Part shown: one piece after another, positions 26,643 through 33,553 of the stretch
Layout: each line of letters opens with the position of its first letter
Numbering within the stretch: the stretch's first letter is position 1
DNA from: Pleurocapsa sp. CCALA 161
GTDB taxonomy: Bacteria; Cyanobacteriota; Cyanobacteriia; Cyanobacteriales; Xenococcaceae
DNA: 33,553 nt
Assembly (NCBI RefSeq): GCF_003003995.1
Contig: NZ_PVWF01000054.1
Coordinates: 1 to 33,553 of the forward strand
Reading direction: 5' to 3'
Notes under the pieces: generated by a model
Database searches by the model: none
What the model was told of the DNA's origin: nothing
The model's input: the letters and a program-made list of their open reading frames with translations, nothing else
Translations under genes and position numbers: made by a program

Positions 26643-27101
26643 TTATCCATCGTCAAGCTGCACCTTAGCAATTAATTCGCGGGGGATAGAGATCGCTTTA
26701 CCCTTATCGTTGATATGAATTGTGGTTTCATCTCGATATTGCAGTCGCCCTTGCCATTGCTTTTTGTTTTTGTAAGGAGCAAAGGTTTTGATAGTTACAC
26801 AAAACCCCTTGAAGGCAACAAATTCCCGCTCTGTAGTTAAGGTGCGGGAAATACCAGGACTAGAAATTTCCAGGACATAAGCTCCAGGAATGATTTCGGT
26901 TAAGTCTAGTTTCTCTTCAAGCATCCGGCTCATTTGTTCACAGTTTTCTAGGCTAGTATTTCCCTCGGAATTTCTCACGTCTATTCTCAAAATGGGCGGT
27001 GTTTTGTTAGTTTGAAACACGGCATCTACTAACTCTAAGTTAAGCTCTTCAGCTAAGGGTGATGCTAGTTCAATAATTTTAGGGACAAGAGGATGAGTCA
27101 T
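26643..27101 (-). CDS. rimP: ribosome maturation factor RimP
   Basis: Helps assemble the 30S ribosomal subunit. The 152-residue protein has the RimP signatures LNLELVDAVFQ, LRIDVRNSEG, GAYVLEISSPGISRTL and FCVTIKTFAPYKNKKQWQGR. The frame is open to a TTG at 27110, but the ATG at 27101 (MTHPLVPKI) fits the family better. It heads the rimP-nusA-ylxR-infB series, and the petD terminator lies about 80 bases upstream, so the rimP promoter must lie in 27102-27400. Confidence 0.94.
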   Translation of the reverse strand: MTHPLVPKIIELASPLAEELNLELVDAVFQTNKTPPILRIDVRNSEGNTSLENCEQMSRMLEEKLDLTEIIPGAYVLEISSPGISRTLTTEREFVAFKGFCVTIKTFAPYKNKKQWQGRLQYRDETTIHINDKGKAISIPRELIAKVQLDDG

Positions 27102-27178
27102 GGCTCGCAAAAGTTTGGTCTGACGCCAACTAACTTGGATGGTGAGTTAGAGTTTGAACTATGGTTGATTTTGGCAAC

Positions 27179-27202
27179 AAAAAAAGCGGGCAAACCCCAC
27201 TT
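27179..27202 (-). terminator. Rho-independent terminator behind petBD
   Basis: On the minus strand AAGTGGG, loop GTTTG, and CCCGCTT form a 7-bp stem (one G-T pair) that runs directly into a stretch of seven T. It lies about 205 bases after the petD stop and before rimP, in the orientation to end the petB-petD transcript. Confidence 0.8.
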
Positions 27203-27317
27203 CTATGCTTGATATCCTTGCAGGTAGAAAAATTTTAGTCCGCTCTACTAATATTTCTGCAATATATCATACCAATAAAATCAAAGTAGCGAGAATAATT
27301 TAATTCTCTTTTATACC

Positions 27318-27402
27318 AAAAGACACAGCTGAACAATAATTAACCTAAGTCAGAACTCAAGCTAAACACTGAACTACTGTGTCTTTTTACCAAAGCTTGG
27401 TA
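27318..27402 (-). other. inverted repeats just behind petD
   Basis: AAAAGACACAG (27318-27328) and its exact complement (27377-27387) enclose 48 bases. Directly beside them TACCAA/TTGGTA (27388-27402) forms a small hairpin 4 bases after the petD stop. They could slow 3' decay of the petBD mRNA; the intrinsic terminator is further on. Function is a guess. Confidence 0.4.
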
Positions 27403-27406
27403 GATT

Positions 27407-27889
27407 TTAGAACAAGCCTAAAGTTAAAGACTCATCAATGGGAAAAGTAGCCCCAATTCCTAGCCAAATAGTTACTACAGTACCAAAGAGGAAAACTGTA
27501 GTCGCTACAGGACGACGGAAAGGGTTTTGGAATTTGTTGACGTTTTCGATAAAAGGAATCAACATTAAACCTAAAGGTACTGCTGTTTGAGCAGCAATTC
27601 CTAATAGTTTGCTAGGGACAACTCGTAGGATTTGAAATACAGGGTATAAATACCACTCAGGTAAAATCTCTAGAGGGGTAGCAAAAGGATTTGCAGGCTC
27701 GCCCATAACCGCAGGGTCTAAGACTGCTAGGCTAACCAGCAAGCCAATAGTTCCTAAAATTACTACAGGAAAAATATATAACAAATCATTGGGCCAAGCA
27801 GGTTCACCGTAGTAGTTGTGACCCATACCTTGTGCCAATTTAGCGCGTAAAGCAGGATCGGTTAAATCTGGCTTTTTTAATGTGGACAT
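27407..27889 (-). CDS. petD: cytochrome b6f complex subunit IV
   Basis: Subunit of the thylakoid cytochrome b6f complex that passes electrons from plastoquinol to plastocyanin or cytochrome c6. It is 160 residues long, the normal size, with three membrane helices. The quinol-site PEWY motif is at 77-80 ([17 protein letters not shown]). N-terminal [20 protein letters not shown] and [20 protein letters not shown] are nearly invariant in cyanobacteria. It follows petB on the same strand after a 234-base spacer in which I see no gene. Confidence 0.98.
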   Translation of the reverse strand: MSTLKKPDLTDPALRAKLAQGMGHNYYGEPAWPNDLLYIFPVVILGTIGLLVSLAVLDPAVMGEPANPFATPLEILPEWYLYPVFQILRVVPSKLLGIAAQTAVPLGLMLIPFIENVNKFQNPFRRPVATTVFLFGTVVTIWLGIGATFPIDESLTLGLF

Positions 27890-28123
27890 AGTGTTCTCTC
27901 CTAAATTTACTTTGGCTCAGCTAGTGAAATAAAAAAATGTTAGTTCTTTCAACTGCTGTATCAAATAAAGTGGCACTTTAAGTTTAGAAAAAAGTTAAGT
28001 GGTTTTAATCTACCTCTGTGCCGACTGGCGTAAAGCAACATGCGTATTTAGATATATTTGTTTTACGCACATCTGTTTGGATTTTAATCTCCATACAGAA
28101 ACTCTGGTTGATTATTTTAAAAT

Positions 28124-28792
28124 TTACAAAGGACCAGATATACCCTGTTTGCGAATCATCAAGAAGTGTAGCAGCATAAAGACTGCAATCAACCAAGGCA
28201 AGACAAAGGTATGCAAGCTATAAAAACGAGTTAGAGTGGCTTGACCAACACTAGCACCGCCTCTTAATAACTCAACCATTTGATCGCCGACTACAGGAAT
28301 TGCAGCAGGTACACCAGATACAATTTTTACCGCCCAGTAACCAACCTGATCCCAAGGAAGAGAATAGCCAGTTACCCCAAAGCTGACGGTAAGTACTGCC
28401 ATGATGACACCAGTAATCCAGGTCAACTCACGAGGCTTTTTAAAACCACCAGTTAAGTAAACGCGGAAAGTATGCAAAATCATCATCAAGACCATCATAC
28501 TGGCTGACCAGCGATGGATCGAACGAATTAGCCATCCAAAGCTGACTTCGTTCATGATGTATTCAACTGAAGTAAATGCTTCAGCGACGTTGGGCTTATA
28601 GTAAAAAGTCATGCAAAATCCAGTTGCAAACTGAATTAGGAAGCAAACTAGAGTAATACCGCCCAGGCAATAGAAAATATTTACATGGGGAGGTACATAT
28701 TTACTAGTGATGTCGTCAGAAATTGCTTGAATCTCCAAACGCTCATCAAACCACTGAAAAGTTTTTGAATCTGTTACTTGTTTAGAAAACAT
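28124..28792 (-). CDS. petB: cytochrome b6
   Basis: Core haem protein of the cytochrome b6f complex. The 222-residue form starts [20 protein letters not shown], seven residues longer than the 215-residue type, as in some other cyanobacteria. Haem b ligands His93, His107, His194 and His209 are present, as is Cys42 in NIFYCLGG, which binds the extra haem c covalently. Four membrane helices follow the expected pattern, ending [14 protein letters not shown]. It heads the petB-petD unit and faces ctpA across 535 bases. Confidence 0.98.
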   Translation of the reverse strand: MFSKQVTDSKTFQWFDERLEIQAISDDITSKYVPPHVNIFYCLGGITLVCFLIQFATGFCMTFYYKPNVAEAFTSVEYIMNEVSFGWLIRSIHRWSASMMVLMMILHTFRVYLTGGFKKPRELTWITGVIMAVLTVSFGVTGYSLPWDQVGYWAVKIVSGVPAAIPVVGDQMVELLRGGASVGQATLTRFYSLHTFVLPWLIAVFMLLHFLMIRKQGISGPL

Positions 28793-29327
28793 GAAGCCTA
28801 TAAATTAGCTAACAAAAAATAGTTATGGATGAAGTTTGACGATCAGACTTGCAAAGCTCTGCATCACTTAAACTCTCAAGAATTATTACCTGAGAAAATA
28901 GTATTTACAATACCGCCTTACAAAGTCTGTAGGTTGCAAATGCGTACTTTAAGTTTATCTGTTCTAAGGACAGAAATTATGATTTTATCTGTTCTAGGGA
29001 CAGAAATTACGCATTGTGCATTATGTGTATTTGCTGTTTAAGTCCAGATTAGAGCAAGACTATATGAGAAAAGTTTTACTCTATTTAGAAAATGTAACAT
29101 AGCTTTAAGCTATGATGTCTTTATTTATTGTCGTATTATACGCCAATTTTAGGTTGGGATAACTCATAAATCTTGAATAGATTGGCGATTGGGCTTTGCC
29201 TAGGCTTGGCGATCGCAATAGTCCAGTGAATAAAAATACTCTTGGTTAATAGGTAACAATTAGTTAAGAATTGCTAAATTTAAAATAACAGTCATAGTCA
29301 AGATATCGCCCTACTTAATTTTCTCTT
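28793..29327. promoter_or_regulatory. 535-base divergent petB/ctpA control region
   Basis: The spacer must hold the promoters of petB (minus) and ctpA (plus). Visible structure: two 26-bp direct repeats at 28954-28979 and 28984-29009, a perfect 8-bp-arm palindrome CATAGCTTTAAGCTATG (29098-29114), and a HIP1-related site near 29211. No promoter hexamers could be assigned with confidence. A 70-codon open frame at 28829-29041 covers the repeats and is not believed. Confidence 0.5.
28954..29009. repeat. tandem 26-bp repeat, 30-bp period, palindromic core
   Basis: TTTATCTGTTCTARGGACAG followed by AAATTA occurs twice with a 4-base gap, with one difference (A/G). Each copy holds the inverted pair TCTGT/ACAGA around a 7-base centre. 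The 30-bp period is close to three helical turns, so bound proteins would sit on one face. It is 161-217 bases upstream of the petB start. Confidence 0.7.
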
Positions 29328-30566
29328 ATGGTCAAAAAAGTTTTTTCCCTGGCTTTAGTCGCATTTTTCTGGATTGCCTCTTGCTGGTATATTCCTGATG
29401 CTCAAGCTTTTACAGAGGAGCAAAAGCTGTTGCTGCAATCTTGGCGGATTGTCAACCAGTCTTATCTAGATGAAACCCTCAACCATCAAAACTGGTGGAA
29501 GTTAAGAGAAAAATTTATTAAAAAGCCTTTACGCGATCGCAACGAGACGTATAGTGCTATAGAAGAGATGTTGGCAACTCTAGACGATCCGTTTACAAGA
29601 CTACTAAGACCAGAACAGTATCATAGTTTACAGGTCAATACTTCAGGAGAACTTTCTGGTGTAGGGCTACAGATCAATATTAATCCCGAAACTAAGTTAA
29701 TTGAAGTGATTTCTCCTTTAGCTGGCTCTCCCGCTGAAGCAGCAGGAATTGAACCAAGAGACAGCATTTTAGAAATTGATGGGGTAGATGCCAAAACCAT
29801 CACTCTAGATGAAGCAGCAGCCATGATGCGAGGGGTAACAGGTAGTAAAGTCTCTTTAAGAATCCAGTCTGGTCAAGACAAAACTGCCAAACCTCGTAAT
29901 GTAGAAATAGTGCGCGATCGCATTTCGCTTAATCCTGTTTATACTGCTTTAGATACCAATACAGACAAAAAAGTTGGCTATGTGCGCTTGAATCAATTTA
30001 GTGCCAATGCAGCCAAAGAAATTGCTAATAGGGTTAATGACCTAGAAAAACAGGGCGCAGAGGCTTATATTCTAGATCTACGGAATAATCCTGGGGGTTT
30101 ACTCCAGGCTGGGATCGAAATTGCTCGCATGTGGATTGATGGGGGGACGATTGTTTATACCGTAAATCGTCAAGGGGCATTGGGTAGCTTTGAATCTAAT
30201 AGTGAAATACTCACGGAAGATCCGCTAGTAGTTTTGGTCAACCAGGGGACAGCTAGTGCGAGTGAAATTTTGGCGGGAGCATTACAGGATAATGAAAGAG
30301 CTTTATTAGTGGGAGAAAAAACTTTTGGCAAAGGACTAATTCAATCTTTATTTGAGTTGCCCGATGGTGCAGGTTTAGCCGTGACGGTAGCTAAATATGA
30401 AACTCCTAACCATACTGATATTAATAAGCTAGGAATTATGCCCGACGATGTAGTTACCCAAAACCCGATTACCTATGCGCAGATTGCCACAGAAGCCGAT
30501 CAGCAATACCAAGAGGCGCTAAGGTTAGTTACAGGTAGAACAAGTGTTTTAGCTAAAGCAGAATAA
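29328..30566 (+). CDS. ctpA: carboxyl-terminal processing protease CtpA (S41 family)
   Basis: A 412-residue lumenal or periplasmic serine protease. Cyanobacterial CtpA trims the C-terminus of photosystem II protein D1 so that the manganese cluster can assemble. There is a signal peptide, with positive MVKK, a hydrophobic stretch and AQA at residue 27. A PDZ domain lies at about 100-190 (SGVGLQININPETKLIEVIS; PRDSILEIDGV). The Ser-Lys dyad is Ser310 in GTASASEILAGAL and Lys335 in EKTFGKG. The gene is divergent from petBD, an order known from other cyanobacteria that supports ctpA over its paralogues ctpB and ctpC. Confidence 0.95.
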   Translation: MVKKVFSLALVAFFWIASCWYIPDAQAFTEEQKLLLQSWRIVNQSYLDETLNHQNWWKLREKFIKKPLRDRNETYSAIEEMLATLDDPFTRLLRPEQYHSLQVNTSGELSGVGLQININPETKLIEVISPLAGSPAEAAGIEPRDSILEIDGVDAKTITLDEAAAMMRGVTGSKVSLRIQSGQDKTAKPRNVEIVRDRISLNPVYTALDTNTDKKVGYVRLNQFSANAAKEIANRVNDLEKQGAEAYILDLRNNPGGLLQAGIEIARMWIDGGTIVYTVNRQGALGSFESNSEILTEDPLVVLVNQGTASASEILAGALQDNERALLVGEKTFGKGLIQSLFELPDGAGLAVTVAKYETPNHTDINKLGIMPDDVVTQNPITYAQIATEADQQYQEALRLVTGRTSVLAKAE

Positions 30567-30686
30567 TTTCAGGTTAAAAATTAACAGCGATCGCTTGACT
30601 AAGTCATATTTTGGTCTAGTGTAAAATAATCCTAAATTAGGAATAAAACTGAGTTGTATCAAGAGATTTAAAAGAGATTTAAGAAA

Positions 30687-31061
30687 ATGTTTAACTTTAC
30701 GGGAAAACGACCTAGCAATTTAGGAGTGAAAGACGGCAAGTTGGCGGCTTGTCCTAGAACTCCTAACTGTGTGAATAGTCAAAGTGATGATGCTCAATCG
30801 AAAATTGATGCTTTGCCTGGGGTATCTATTGCGGAGATTAAAAAAGTAGTAACGGGAATGGAAGGGACTACCATTGTTGAGGAAAAGGATAATTATCTTT
30901 ATGCCGAGTTCAAGAGCAAGTTGATGGGTTACGTCGATGATGTGGAATTTTATTTAGATAATGCCAATGCTGTTCAAGTACGCTCCGCCTCTCGTCTGGG
31001 GAAATCGGATTTAGGAGTCAACCGCAAGCGAGTTGAAGAAATTAGAAGCAAACTGAAATAA
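30687..31061 (+). CDS. DUF1499 family protein
   Basis: A 124-residue protein. The DUF1499 marks are LAACPRTPNCVNSQSDD near the start, YAEFKSKLMGYVDDVEFYLD in the middle and VRSASRLGKSDLGVNRKRVE at the end. The function of this family is not established; in cyanobacteria and plastids such proteins are common. This one has no signal peptide. It starts 120 bases after ctpA on the same strand, and tandem terminators follow it. Confidence 0.9.
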   Translation: MFNFTGKRPSNLGVKDGKLAACPRTPNCVNSQSDDAQSKIDALPGVSIAEIKKVVTGMEGTTIVEEKDNYLYAEFKSKLMGYVDDVEFYLDNANAVQVRSASRLGKSDLGVNRKRVEEIRSKLK

Positions 31062-31100
31062 ATTAACTAGATATTAGACAATAAGTAGTAAGAATTCTTA

Positions 31101-31126
31101 GGGTTGGGCTAGCTTAACCCTTTTTT
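31101..31126 (+). terminator. Rho-independent terminator after the DUF1499 gene
   Basis: GGGTTGGGCT and AGCTTAACCC pair (with two G-T pairs) and are followed directly by six T. It lies 40 bases after the stop of the DUF1499 gene, in the right orientation. Confidence 0.8.
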
Positions 31127-31161
31127 ATTGCTCATCAGCATAATTATTGATGAGCAATTTT
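31127..31161 (+). terminator. second hairpin, 11-bp perfect stem
   Basis: ATTGCTCATCA (31127-31137) and its exact complement (31148-31158) enclose a 10-base AT loop, followed by TTTTC. It directly follows the first terminator and may act as a back-up, or mark the 5' side of the pentapeptide gene 34 bases on. Confidence 0.55.
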
Positions 31162-31192
31162 CAACTATTTATTAATTTTATTAATTTAAACT

Positions 31193-32023
31193 ATGCCTAC
31201 CACAGCTAGTAATAAAACTCCGACTGCTGCTGAGATCACTGCTAAAATTAGTTCAGGAGAGAGTTTAGCCTATGCGGACTTTAGTAACCAAGACTTATAT
31301 GCGATCGCTCTGAATCAAGCTAACTTAGGACAGGTTAATTTTTCTGGCAGTATCTTGACTAACGCCGATTTAGTTGAAGCAAATCTAACTGGAGCAAACC
31401 TGCAAAAAACTGATTTAAGAGGAGCAGATCTAACTAGAGCAAATCTGACTGGAGCAGATCTGACTGGAGCATATTTGAGTCGTGCGGATCTTCGTGGTGC
31501 CAATTTAACTGGTGCTAATTTAACCGATACTCAGTTTCAAGTAACTATTTATAATTCGGCAACGACCTTCCCTGAAGAATTTGATTATCAAAGTTCGGGT
31601 GCTGTAGGCCCAGGAGCAAAGTTGACAGGAGCTTATCTTAATACTGCCAATCTGCGTGGGGTGGATTTAACAGGGGCAAAATTTATTGGTGCTTATCTAA
31701 GTGGGACAGATTTTACGCAGGCAATTTTAGATGATGTTTCCTTCAGTGGCGCGATTTTGCAAAAAGCGATCATGACAGGGGCGAGTTTACGCAATGCTCG
31801 CTTAGGAAATACTGAACTAAAAGGAGCAGATTTTAGGGGAGCAGATCTCAGTGGGGCAAATTTAGATAATCTCCAAAATATTGCTGGAGCAGACTTTAGT
31901 TTTGTCAAAGGCTTAAATGAGCAAGCGCGTTCAGCTATTTTAGCTTTTCCAGCACCAGATCTAACTACCTGGAATCCTTATACCCGCTGTAACACTAAGG
32001 ATAGTTTGGCAAGACAAGCGTAA
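31193..32023 (+). CDS. pentapeptide-repeat protein
   Basis: A 276-residue protein mostly of A(D/N)LxG pentapeptides that fold as a right-handed square beta-helix. There are two runs: about 22-117 (ANLTGANLQKTDLRGADLTR and so on) and about 145-235 (GAKLTGAYLNTANLRGVDLT and so on). Between them lies an insert, YNSATTFPEEFDYQSSGAVG, that recurs in cyanobacterial members. No signal peptide. Members range from lumenal proteins to DNA gyrase mimics, and this one cannot be placed. The next gene starts within 10 bases, so the two are probably co-transcribed. Confidence 0.9.
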   Translation: MPTTASNKTPTAAEITAKISSGESLAYADFSNQDLYAIALNQANLGQVNFSGSILTNADLVEANLTGANLQKTDLRGADLTRANLTGADLTGAYLSRADLRGANLTGANLTDTQFQVTIYNSATTFPEEFDYQSSGAVGPGAKLTGAYLNTANLRGVDLTGAKFIGAYLSGTDFTQAILDDVSFSGAILQKAIMTGASLRNARLGNTELKGADFRGADLSGANLDNLQNIAGADFSFVKGLNEQARSAILAFPAPDLTTWNPYTRCNTKDSLARQA

Positions 32024-32032
32024 TATTAAGTG

Positions 32033-33124
32033 ATGCAATACGAAGATTATATTTCTAGCTTTAATTCAAAGTATTCCAAGGCTCGCCATAATTTTCTCAC
32101 TGCTGCTGTTGATCGGGCTACTTTGCTAAAATCTTGGCAACATCCTTTGCGAGGTATAGCTGGGGAAAAACTCTATCTGGATCTGGCATGGTTTGGCGAT
32201 CTTGCTGCTCAAAAAGTTTTACTCTCGATCTCTGGGACTCATGGGGTGGAGGGCTATTGTGGTTCAGGAATTCAAGTTGGTTCGATGAGAACAGGGTGGC
32301 ATCTGCAAGCAGATAGTGAGGTTGCTATTGTCATGATTCATGGTTTAAATCCTTATGGCATGAGTCATTTAAGACGAGTCAATGAGGATGGTGTTGATCT
32401 TAACCGTAACTTTCTTGATTTTCAGCAACCATTACCAAAAAATACATTTTATGACGATCTAGCAGATATAGTTATCCCCCAACAGTGGACACAAACAACT
32501 CAGACTGAAACTTTAGATCAAATCACAGAATACTTATACAGTAGACCATCAGGTTTAGCCGACCTAGCCAAAGGACAATATCAACACTGGTATGCACCTT
32601 TTTATGGCGGAGAAGTTCCCACCTGGTCAAATCGAATGCTTAATCACATCAGCGATCGCTATTTGGGCGATAGACAAGCAGTAGGTTTACTGGATTATCA
32701 TACAGGGTTAGGACCATACGCGACAGGACAACTAATGAGTCTGCCTGTTGGTGATGGCCACAATCAGAATTTAGCTTCAGCAATTTGGGGTGATAAATTA
32801 ATAGTTACGGGTTCAGAGGAATCTGTGGCTGCCTATTTCCCGCAGGGAACTTTAATTGCTGCCTTGCAAGAGAAATTTGTGAATTCAACCTGTATTGCTG
32901 CTGTCTATGAATTTGGCACAATATCTGAAACAGAAGTTTTTTCTGCTCTGAGAGCCGATCACTGGCTGCATACCCATGGCGATTTGAATACTCAACAAGC
33001 AGTAGAAATTAAACAGAAGATGTTGGATGCCTTTTATAGCGATCGCCCTGATTGGCAAAAATCAATTTGCAACCTGGCGTTTACCGCTCAAGAGGAATTA
33101 TTGGCAGGATTACGCTCGCTGTAA
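32033..33124 (+). CDS. DUF2817 / M14-like metallopeptidase
   Basis: A 363-residue protein of the DUF2817 group, which is related to M14 zinc carboxypeptidases. The zinc site is likely formed by His and Glu in SGTHGVEGYCGSG and a later His in LLDYHTGLGPYA, with HGLNPYGMSHLRRVNEDGVD followed by LNRNF as the substrate-binding part. The general acid could be Glu in AAVYEFGTIS. The substrate is unknown, though peptides or acylated amino acids are expected from the family. An in-frame GTG at 32030 precedes the ATG at 32033; the ATG is preferred. It follows the pentapeptide gene by 9 bases, which implies a two-gene unit. Confidence 0.87.
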   Translation: MQYEDYISSFNSKYSKARHNFLTAAVDRATLLKSWQHPLRGIAGEKLYLDLAWFGDLAAQKVLLSISGTHGVEGYCGSGIQVGSMRTGWHLQADSEVAIVMIHGLNPYGMSHLRRVNEDGVDLNRNFLDFQQPLPKNTFYDDLADIVIPQQWTQTTQTETLDQITEYLYSRPSGLADLAKGQYQHWYAPFYGGEVPTWSNRMLNHISDRYLGDRQAVGLLDYHTGLGPYATGQLMSLPVGDGHNQNLASAIWGDKLIVTGSEESVAAYFPQGTLIAALQEKFVNSTCIAAVYEFGTISETEVFSALRADHWLHTHGDLNTQQAVEIKQKMLDAFYSDRPDWQKSICNLAFTAQEELLAGLRSL

Positions 33125-33139
33125 ATATCTATTTTAGTA

Positions 33140-33553
33140 TTACTTAGTTTTAAGGCGATCGCTAATACTGGTTAATTTTGTTTGGCTATTAATAGGAGAA
33201 TGAGGAGTAGGTAATTCTGTATTCGGCCAATTCTCCAAGTCACTACAGGTACAATCAAGAGGTTGAATTCCTGTCTCAACCATAGCTATCGGCATAGTAC
33301 ATCTAGCACAGTGGTCGATTGTCCAAGCAGGGGTCAATAGTTCTTCAATCGTGGCTTCTGCTCCCAAAAGATAGCAGTCTTGACCATTGACACTCATAAT
33401 TTTTTGCCAACACTCTTCAAATTCTGGGGCAAAGCGATCTCCTTGAAGAATTTTTGACGGTAGTAGTTCAGCCTCACCATTACGCCAAACTAGTTTTTTG
33501 CCTAATTGAAACCAATGAGCTAGGTAGTTTTTTACTTCTGTTGCCGATGCCAT
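33140..33553 (-). CDS. hypothetical Cys-containing cyanobacterial protein (start at window edge)
   Basis: At least 137 residues. The ATG lies exactly at the window's last bases, so this may be the true start or an internal Met. The centre resembles a small fold with a Cys cluster: AWTIDHCARCTMPIAM, then PLDCTCSDLENWPN. The CxxC plus CxC arrangement could hold a metal or form disulfides. The tail (about 110-137) is polar and disordered. I cannot name the family, although it seems to be of a kind found in other cyanobacteria. It is convergent with the DUF2817 gene, with 15 bases between them. Confidence 0.7.
   Translation of the reverse strand: MASATEVKNYLAHWFQLGKKLVWRNGEAELLPSKILQGDRFAPEFEECWQKIMSVNGQDCYLLGAEATIEELLTPAWTIDHCARCTMPIAMVETGIQPLDCTCSDLENWPNTELPTPHSPINSQTKLTSISDRLKTK

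Noticed and set aside
28954-29009. Two-repeat CRISPR remnant
   Set aside because: Only 4 bases separate the copies, which is too short for a spacer, and there are no cas genes.
28829-29041. 70-codon open frame on the plus strand between petB and ctpA
   Set aside because: Its second half is just the translated tandem repeat, it covers the presumed petB control region, and the product resembles nothing.
30596-30606. TGACTAAGTCA palindrome after ctpA
   Set aside because: Eleven bases only, with no T-run and no second copy; chance is sufficient.

Overview
The window is a chromosomal segment from a cyanobacterium. It carries petB and petD (cytochrome b6f), a ctpA-type protease with a signal peptide, a DevBCA-type exporter, and many copies of the HIP1 octamer GCGATCGC in genes and spacers. 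Base composition is AT-rich. The genus cannot be fixed from sequence reading; nothing argues for a plasmid or phage, and no tRNA, rRNA or CRISPR array was seen.

Layout. 1-2413: the truncated end of a GntR/FCD regulator, a small unknown gene and a dGTPase. 2546-4780: a subtilisin-family protease built like a cyanobacterial exoprotein. 4781-6505: a repeat-rich stretch around a spore-photoproduct-lyase-like radical SAM gene on the minus strand, with a MITE-like element and short inverted repeats. 6506-9745: carB (minus). 9845-10015: a decayed relic that resembles parts of the region 13.7-15.4 kb. 10191-13701: an FHA-containing histidine kinase and a response regulator (plus). 13704-15323: a possible 23-residue membrane peptide, a dndE homologue without its dnd partners, a heptamer repeat array and an oligopeptide-type ABC permease. 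15395-20450: the DevBCA exporter locus. devB-devC sit behind a TetR-like double operator, while devA lies 1.35 kb further on, separated by minus-strand genes (a frameshifted EVE-domain gene, a GNAT relic and a GNAT acetyltransferase). An antisense devA fragment lies upstream of devB.

20599-27101 (minus) is a housekeeping block: rimP, nusA, ylxR, infB, a cyanobacterial membrane protein and a small conserved-looking protein. 27407-28792 (minus) is petB-petD with a Rho-independent terminator behind it, and ctpA is divergent from petB across a 535-base spacer with a tandem palindromic repeat. 30687-33124 holds a DUF1499 protein, tandem terminators, a pentapeptide-repeat protein and a DUF2817/M14-like peptidase. 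33140-33553 is a Cys-rich unknown protein reaching the window edge.

Most genes are ordinary cyanobacterial core functions. The unusual parts are the accessory patches: 4.8-6.5 kb (SPL gene among repeats), 9.8-10.0 and 13.7-15.5 kb (a duplicated and decayed sORF-dndE-permease block) and 15.4-19.7 kb (split exporter operon with relics). I found no clear new multi-gene defence or metabolic system. The best candidates for a second look are the orphan dndE with its neighbouring micro-ORF, and the SPL gene flanked by inverted repeats.
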